In this document: piece after piece, positions 7,201 to 10,638 of the stretch
Layout of the letters: every line of letters begins with the position of its first letter
How positions within the stretch are numbered: the stretch's first letter is position 1
NCBI GenBank assembly: GCA_028715665.1
Contig: JAQURI010000045.1
Coordinates: 1-10,638, forward strand
Origin: Candidatus Ratteibacteria bacterium
GTDB lineage: Bacteria > CAIJMQ01
DNA: 10,638 nt
Direction of reading: 5' to 3'
Made by a program: the position numbers and the translations under genes
The notes under the pieces: generated by a model
Database searches by the model: none
Seen by the model: the letters and a program-made list of their open reading frames with translations, nothing else
What the model was told of the DNA's origin: nothing

Positions 7201-7591
7201 TTAAAGGACAAGAATCAGTGGTCAATATCGAATAAAGATTGGACGCTCGTTCGTTAAGAATTTCTTCATAACCGTAAGTGTTGGGGAAAACATCGTAACT
7301 CGGCAGATAATACGCCCCCACACCAAAATCTTTGGTGTGGGGGTAAAATTCTTTTATATCAGTAAATAGATTTTGTACTTCTTCTTCGTCGGCAAGAACG
7401 ACGAGAATTGCTTTGTTTATTCTTTCCTTGACTGCCGCAAGTAAAAATGCCAAACCTGTCCGATACACACCTCTTATCCATATTCTTTCATTATTCTTCA
7501 ATGAAGAGAGTATATCCTTGAAAACTTGCCATTGAGCGAGTTCTTTTATTAAGCCTTCGATAGAATTTGACATATTGGCTCTTTTTTCCAT
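4295..7591 (-). CDS. mfd: Transcription-repair coupling factor Mfd
   Basis: A 1098-residue cytoplasmic DNA translocase (E. coli Mfd has 1148). It pushes stalled RNA polymerase off damaged DNA and recruits UvrA. The N-terminal UvrB-like region (to ~210) includes YLPSYDVFPNT (95-105). The RNA polymerase-interacting domain starts at GDYVVHLVHGIGRYLG (440-455). The translocase motor has Walker A GDAGYGKTE (588-596), DEEQ (689-692), TATPIPRT (715-722), the TTTIIESGLDIPNAN segment (827-841) and QLRGRVGR (858-865). The C-terminal UvrA-masking domain runs from about 955 to 1098. Residues 84-92 are encoded by a perfect 13-bp inverted repeat and look like extra sequence. It is the first gene of the - strand cluster. 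The start drawn at 7591 has no Shine-Dalgarno. Met7 at 7573 has purine-rich GGAAAAAAGAG five bases upstream and may be the true start. Confidence 0.97.
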   Translation of the reverse strand: MEKRANMSNSIEGLIKELAQWQVFKDILSSLKNNERIWIRGVYRTGLAFLLAAVKERINKAILVVLADEEEVQNLFTDIKEFYPHTKDFGVGAYYLPSYDVFPNTYGYEEILNERASNLYSILTTDSCPLIIASLRSFIQKMPSPSSFISSVISLKVMENKRKELIEKLDELGYERKTIVEERGEWSLRGSILDVFTYLYEDPLRIEFSEEKIESIRHFDPATQKSTSKLQKAVILPKEELFQGRRNSTVLSYMPDNTLICLNNSIELKEQAERLFGPQPGQTQEYKNSIENNFFKWQKIRNELSSKSIFFTSQIPQTPIMGYSKVFSLPFQSLEGIGVNLDRVAEKVSLWQKEKFNIFFVSYNEGEKSRLEEILKERGLYPKSNTFLKIGRIDCGFLLSPLKMAVLTDKEIFSRYKFKKPFHQFRETETISSPFQIKRGDYVVHLVHGIGRYLGLNKVQVADTKKEFLMLEYEGGAILYVPVEGLELVHKYVGLDGKSPKLSNLGSSNWRNEKEKVLRACQDIAFELLNMEAIRKTKKGFAFSRDSEWQKEFEASFIYEETKDQLKSAQEIKEDMEKPVPMDRLLCGDAGYGKTEVAIRAAFKAVTGNKQVAILVPTTILAQQHWLNFKDRMKDYPISVEMLSRFDSKSEQNRIINDLKKGNVDIVIGTHRLLQKDVNFKDLGLLVVDEEQRFGVIHKEKLKIFKKTVDVLTLTATPIPRTLYITLSGIRELSMINTPPRDRLAVKTIVAEFSEELIKEAIKNEIARGGQVFFLHNRVENINQIADFVRNLIPDIRVEFAHGQMHEKELEKIMLLFINKKIDVLVTTTIIESGLDIPNANTIIISDAHRLGLADLYQLRGRVGRYRLQAYAYLLVPPKEVLTDESKKRLRALEEFSHLGSGFQLAMQDLEIRGAGNMLGKEQHGHIMKVGLELYMEILKNAVSKLKGKKTVKQITTTVDLNIPAYIPFSYISDESTRLNIYKKIAELKEEKECIDLEAELRDRFGDLPFSAELLLDICKIKINAAKLGIEHIVKKDGNISIKFLKGQNLRKKIGKLSKKYSYSPDEQEQLCFFLEPNETDYKKIIRKILALLQEFAR
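4304..4329. repeat. Perfect inverted repeat at the 3' end of mfd
   Basis: AAATTCTTGC (4304-4313) and GCAAGAATTT (4320-4329) form a ten-pair stem with a six-base loop. It encodes the last residues of Mfd, just before the stop and the 30-base gap to the parvulin gene. In the - strand message no U run follows, so it is not an intrinsic terminator for the operon. It could be a processing or mRNA-end-protecting stem. Confidence 0.5.
7315..7343. repeat. Perfect 13-bp inverted repeat inside the mfd reading frame
   Basis: CCCCCACACCAAA (7315-7327) and TTTGGTGTGGGGG (7331-7343) are exact reverse complements around a three-base loop, ATC. In the Mfd frame it is translated as PHTKDFGVG (residues 84-92) in the N-terminal UvrB-like region, just before YLPSYD. 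The C/G runs make it the strongest hairpin I found outside rnpB. Confidence 0.8.
7579..7589 (-). promoter_or_regulatory. Possible ribosome binding site supporting an mfd start at 7573
   Basis: The - strand reads GGAAAAAAGAG, then CCAAT, then ATG at 7573-7571 (Met7 of the longer frame). The GAG lies five bases from that ATG. The longer frame's ATG at 7591 is preceded by GTCGTGTAGTAT, with no Shine-Dalgarno. This favours Met7 but does not settle it. Confidence 0.4.
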
Positions 7592-7658
7592 ATACTACAC
7601 GACAATTTCTTTTAAGACCAATTTTACAACAATTCCGATAAAAAAAAGGAGATTTGAA
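7592..7658. promoter_or_regulatory. Divergent intergenic region between mfd operon and GH2 gene
   Basis: 67 bases separate two divergent starts, so promoters for both transcripts should lie here or just inside the genes. On the - strand a weak pair TTGGTC (7621-7616) and TAGTAT (7597-7592), 18 bases apart, could serve mfd if translation starts at 7573. I see no convincing -35/-10 pair for the + strand gene and no clear operator palindrome. Confidence 0.3.
7647..7652 (+). promoter_or_regulatory. Shine-Dalgarno sequence of the GH2 gene
   Basis: AGGAGA lies six bases before the ATG at 7659, at the end of an A run. It is the best ribosome binding site in the window and fixes the start of the gene. 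Confidence 0.85.
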
Positions 7659-10638
7659 ATGCAAAATTTTTACACAAAAATTTTTATTTTATCGCTAATA
7701 CTAATATTTTTATATACTCCCTTTTCTTTAATATTTTCAGCAGAAGCGGATAAAATCCTTCTCAACGGCACATGGCAGGGAATCAAAGGCAAAGGTATCG
7801 CCGAACTGCCTGCCGAAGGATTCTACGATTTACAGGTACCGGGAGAATATTTCAGTGACGGGACCGGCGGAGCGGCTTACATGTGGATTATGCGCCAAAT
7901 AAATATACCGGAATCCTGGCACAACAAAAGAATTTTTGTGAAGTTTAATATGTGCAGTTACGACCCCCATGTTTATATAGACGGTGAACTTATCGCCCAA
8001 AGGTTGGAAGGATGGGTCCCGTTCGAAGTGGAAATAACGTCTGCTGTCCGGGCGGGTTCTACTCATTGGCTGCAGCTAAGATGTCAGGACAGGTCGGCGA
8101 CTTTCGCCGACGGTTTTCAACTGCAACCCAACCAAGCCCCTGAAGCGATTAGCGGTAAAATCCTTGCCCCTGTGGGCGGAGGCAATTTCTTCGGGCCCAT
8201 GGATGACGTATGGCTGTATTCGCGGCCGAATATATATCTTGACGATATAGAAATAATACCTTCCACGAGAAAAAATACGCTGACTGTTTCCGGTATCATA
8301 TCCGACCCGACTACGGATAGTGTATCGGTAGAAGGCAAGGTATTGGACAAAGACGAAACCGTTCTTGAAATTCCTCCTTCTTCTGTCAATGGGACAGAAT
8401 GGGAAATATCGGCTTCCTTTCCCGACGCAAAATATTGGTCTCCCGAAACCCCCCATCTGTATAAACTCCAACTCACGCTGCGCAAAGATAAAAGCGGCGA
8501 AATAATGGAAACATCGGAGGAAAGATTCGGCTTTAAAGAATTTTGGATAGAGGGTCCGGATTTTTATCTTAACGGCGTGAAAAGGCATCTTTTGGCATCA
8601 AGCACCTGGCCGTCAGCAAGAGTTGACAGCCCTGAACAAGTGCGCAAGAAACTCGAAAGCATAAAAGCCGCAAACACTACGACTTTCCGATACCATACTC
8701 AACCTTGGCCCAAACGCTGGGTGGATATAGCCGACGAAGTGGGCGTAATGATTATAGACGAAGCCGCAGTCTATACCGACAGATTCGGGATGTATGCTTA
8801 TAACGACGAGCGTTTCTGGGAAAATTACCGCAAGCATCTTGAAAGATTTATCAAAAGAGACAGAAATAACGCAAGTTTGATTATGTGGAGCATTGAAAAC
8901 GAATTGCTTTTTATGGGAATGACAAGATACGACCAGAATTTGCCTAAAAAACTCGGCGATTTGGGACGCTTCGTAAAAGAGCTTGACCCGTATCATCCGA
9001 TTACTTATGAAGGAGACCTTGACCCGGACGGAGCCAGCGACGTGCTTGGCTTGCATTATCCCCACGAACTGCCAACCCATACTGATTGGCCTAATACCGC
9101 AGACTGGTTGTCTGAAAGGGTACAGACCGAAGCAGGCGGAGGAATGCTCGGAATGACAAGGCGTGATTTTTACTGGGACAAAACCAAACCCTTATACATA
9201 GGCGAATATCTATGGACGCCCCAGGAAGATTATTCCACCGGAACAATCTTTTTCGGGGATAAAGCTTATACAGATAAAAATTTATATCATAACAAAGGCA
9301 AATTGCAGGCTTGGTTTGACCAGACGGTAGCATATAGAAGGTTCGGCGTATCGGGCATATGCCCGTGGAGCGCTTTCGGACACGGCGTGATAATCGACGA
9401 ACCGTCAAGGCCCTTCTATGAAATCCAGACCGAGCTGTTCCGGCCCGTAGCCGCTTTTCTGCGCAATAGAGACACGAGATTTTTCTGCGGCGACATCGTC
9501 GAACGCACATTTGACGTGTTCAATGACACTGTTTCGGATGTTAATTTAACTTTAAAATGGAATTTATCCGATACGGACATATCCGGAGAGGAAAAATTCG
9601 AACTCGAAGCGGGAGGGTATAAAAAAGTCAATATTAACTTTACTGCTCCAAGCGTCAGCAACCCTACGCCGTTCGGATTTTATTTTGAACTTTTTGCAAA
9701 CGGCGAACAGATTAATAAAATGCAGGAAAAATACACCGTGACAAAACGCCAGCCTATAACTGCCCCGCTCGATGCGAAAGTTCTATTATATGACCCGCAG
9801 AATGATTTCCATAAGAATATCCCGTGGGCAGAAGCTATTGTTTCGCTTGAGGACTTAAATAAAATCAATGTTGATGACAGCCTTTTGATAATAGCCCCTC
9901 AAATTACGGGCACAGACGAAGTGGTCTCCGATACCCTAATCGGCCAGACTTCATTCGACTCCGCGGATTTTCTTGCCTTTCTAAAAAAGGGCGGAAGAGC
10001 TATTGTGCTTGAACAGAACACTTTAAGCGGCTTCGGTTTGGGTATGGTATTGGCAGAAAAAGCTTCGACTATGACTTTTGCTATTAATACGGAACATCCC
10101 GTCCTTGCCGGACTTTCCGAAGATGACCTGAAATTCTGGAGAGGAGATAATTATGTGACAAGTTACGAGATTGTCAGGCCAACCGTTTACGGGACAAGAG
10201 CGATAACGGTTTCGGGCAGCAGTATGAACCTGAACCACACTCCTATATTGGAAGTTGCGGCCGAAAAAGGGAGTGTGCTTTTTATACAAGCTTTGGTCGG
10301 CGAAAAATTGGACATTGAACCCGCCGCAAGGAAAATTTTCCAGAACTCAATTAATTATATGGCGGCAAAAAAACCCAATATGAGCAATGTCGTTGTTTTT
10401 AGCGACGACAAAAACTTTACAAATGCTATTTCGACTATGGAATTAAAATATGTTCAAACCGACAATTTAGTCAAAGACAAAAAATTAGACAATACTGATA
10501 TTCTTATTTTAAACGGCGTAGGAGAAAAAATAATAAAAGCTAACGAAAAAATAGCGGATTTTATTAATGCGTCGCCTTCAAAAACTATCTACTGGCACTG
10601 CCCTGACGAAACAACATTTGACGCGCTGAAAGCTTTAA
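7659..10638 (+). CDS. Secreted glycoside hydrolase family 2 protein with tandem amidotransferase-like C-terminal domains (3' end beyond window)
   Basis: Open from ATG 7659 to the right edge: 993 complete codons and no stop. The Sec signal peptide is residues 1-30 (hydrophobic 8-26, AEA at 28-30 before D31). A GH2 sugar-binding jelly roll spans ~31-190 (VYIDG, WVPFEVEIT). An Ig-like domain spans ~190-290. The catalytic barrel spans ~295-600, with FYLNGVKRH at its start, FRYH (R344, H346), IIDEAA (365-370), acid/base motif WSIENE (410-415, E415) and likely nucleophile E516 in YIGEYLW. A further Ig-like segment spans ~607-700. An alpha/beta amidotransferase-like domain (ThuA/trimerisation type) spans ~705-905, with FLKKGGRAIVLEQN and HPVLAGL. 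A second such domain begins near 907 (NVVVFSD, DILILNG). It should hydrolyse beta-linked sugars outside the cytoplasm. The sequence does not tell whether galactose, glucuronic acid or mannose is the substrate. Confidence 0.92.
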   Translation, partial: MQNFYTKIFILSLILIFLYTPFSLIFSAEADKILLNGTWQGIKGKGIAELPAEGFYDLQVPGEYFSDGTGGAAYMWIMRQINIPESWHNKRIFVKFNMCSYDPHVYIDGELIAQRLEGWVPFEVEITSAVRAGSTHWLQLRCQDRSATFADGFQLQPNQAPEAISGKILAPVGGGNFFGPMDDVWLYSRPNIYLDDIEIIPSTRKNTLTVSGIISDPTTDSVSVEGKVLDKDETVLEIPPSSVNGTEWEISASFPDAKYWSPETPHLYKLQLTLRKDKSGEIMETSEERFGFKEFWIEGPDFYLNGVKRHLLASSTWPSARVDSPEQVRKKLESIKAANTTTFRYHTQPWPKRWVDIADEVGVMIIDEAAVYTDRFGMYAYNDERFWENYRKHLERFIKRDRNNASLIMWSIENELLFMGMTRYDQNLPKKLGDLGRFVKELDPYHPITYEGDLDPDGASDVLGLHYPHELPTHTDWPNTADWLSERVQTEAGGGMLGMTRRDFYWDKTKPLYIGEYLWTPQEDYSTGTIFFGDKAYTDKNLYHNKGKLQAWFDQTVAYRRFGVSGICPWSAFGHGVIIDEPSRPFYEIQTELFRPVAAFLRNRDTRFFCGDIVERTFDVFNDTVSDVNLTLKWNLSDTDISGEEKFELEAGGYKKVNINFTAPSVSNPTPFGFYFELFANGEQINKMQEKYTVTKRQPITAPLDAKVLLYDPQNDFHKNIPWAEAIVSLEDLNKINVDDSLLIIAPQITGTDEVVSDTLIGQTSFDSADFLAFLKKGGRAIVLEQNTLSGFGLGMVLAEKASTMTFAINTEHPVLAGLSEDDLKFWRGDNYVTSYEIVRPTVYGTRAITVSGSSMNLNHTPILEVAAEKGSVLFIQALVGEKLDIEPAARKIFQNSINYMAAKKPNMSNVVVFSDDKNFTNAISTMELKYVQTDNLVKDKKLDNTDILILNGVGEKIIKANEKIADFINASPSKTIYWHCPDETTFDALKAL

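Noticed and set aside
8076..8588. A 170-codon open frame on the - strand, and several shorter ones between 7830 and 10289
   Set aside because: All lie antisense to the GH2 gene, whose signal peptide, catalytic motifs and continuous frame are clear. Their translations show no recognisable domain.
9352..9365. Perfect palindrome CGGGCATATGCCCG in the GH2 gene
   Set aside because: It is short, encodes ordinary barrel residues (SGICPW) and has no loop or partner copy; chance is sufficient.

Overview
The window looks like chromosomal DNA from a Gram-negative (diderm), fairly AT-rich bacterium. It carries a bacterial type A RNase P RNA, a SurA/parvulin-type exported folding factor, a pseudopilin of the H-X9-DG type and a secreted family 2 glycoside hydrolase with long C-terminal extensions. 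The H-X9-DG pseudopilin and the multidomain GH2 enzyme suggest the PVC group, Omnitrophota or a neighbouring candidate phylum. That placement is inference from gene style, not proof.

Layout: (1) Positions 1-416, + strand, hold rnpB, lacking only about seven bases at its 5' end. Its peripheral arms are unusual: P3 and P8 are near copies of each other, and P12 is a ~100-nt palindromic extension. (2) Positions 505-7591, - strand, hold a tightly packed five-gene cluster, read in the order mfd, SurA-like parvulin, H-X9-DG pseudopilin, rarA, fau. Gaps are 30, 12 and 21 bases, and the last pair overlaps by 59 bases. This is probably one operon. (3) Positions 7592-7658 are a short divergent intergenic region. 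(4) From 7659 to the right edge, + strand, one open frame with a strong ribosome binding site encodes an exported GH2 enzyme of more than 993 residues. It continues past the window.

Function: mfd and rarA deal with stalled RNA polymerase and stalled replication forks. fau is a folate housekeeping enzyme. The parvulin and pseudopilin act in the envelope, so the operon mixes genome maintenance with envelope genes. The GH2 enzyme would cleave glycans outside the cytoplasm.

No CRISPR array, transposase, phage gene or complete new defence-like system is visible. The points most worth a second look are the palindromes inside rnpB and inside the mfd reading frame, the parvulin that has lost its usual catalytic residues, the apparent absence of the tRNA-CCA-binding GGU in RNase P RNA, and the tandem amidotransferase-like tail of the GH2 enzyme.
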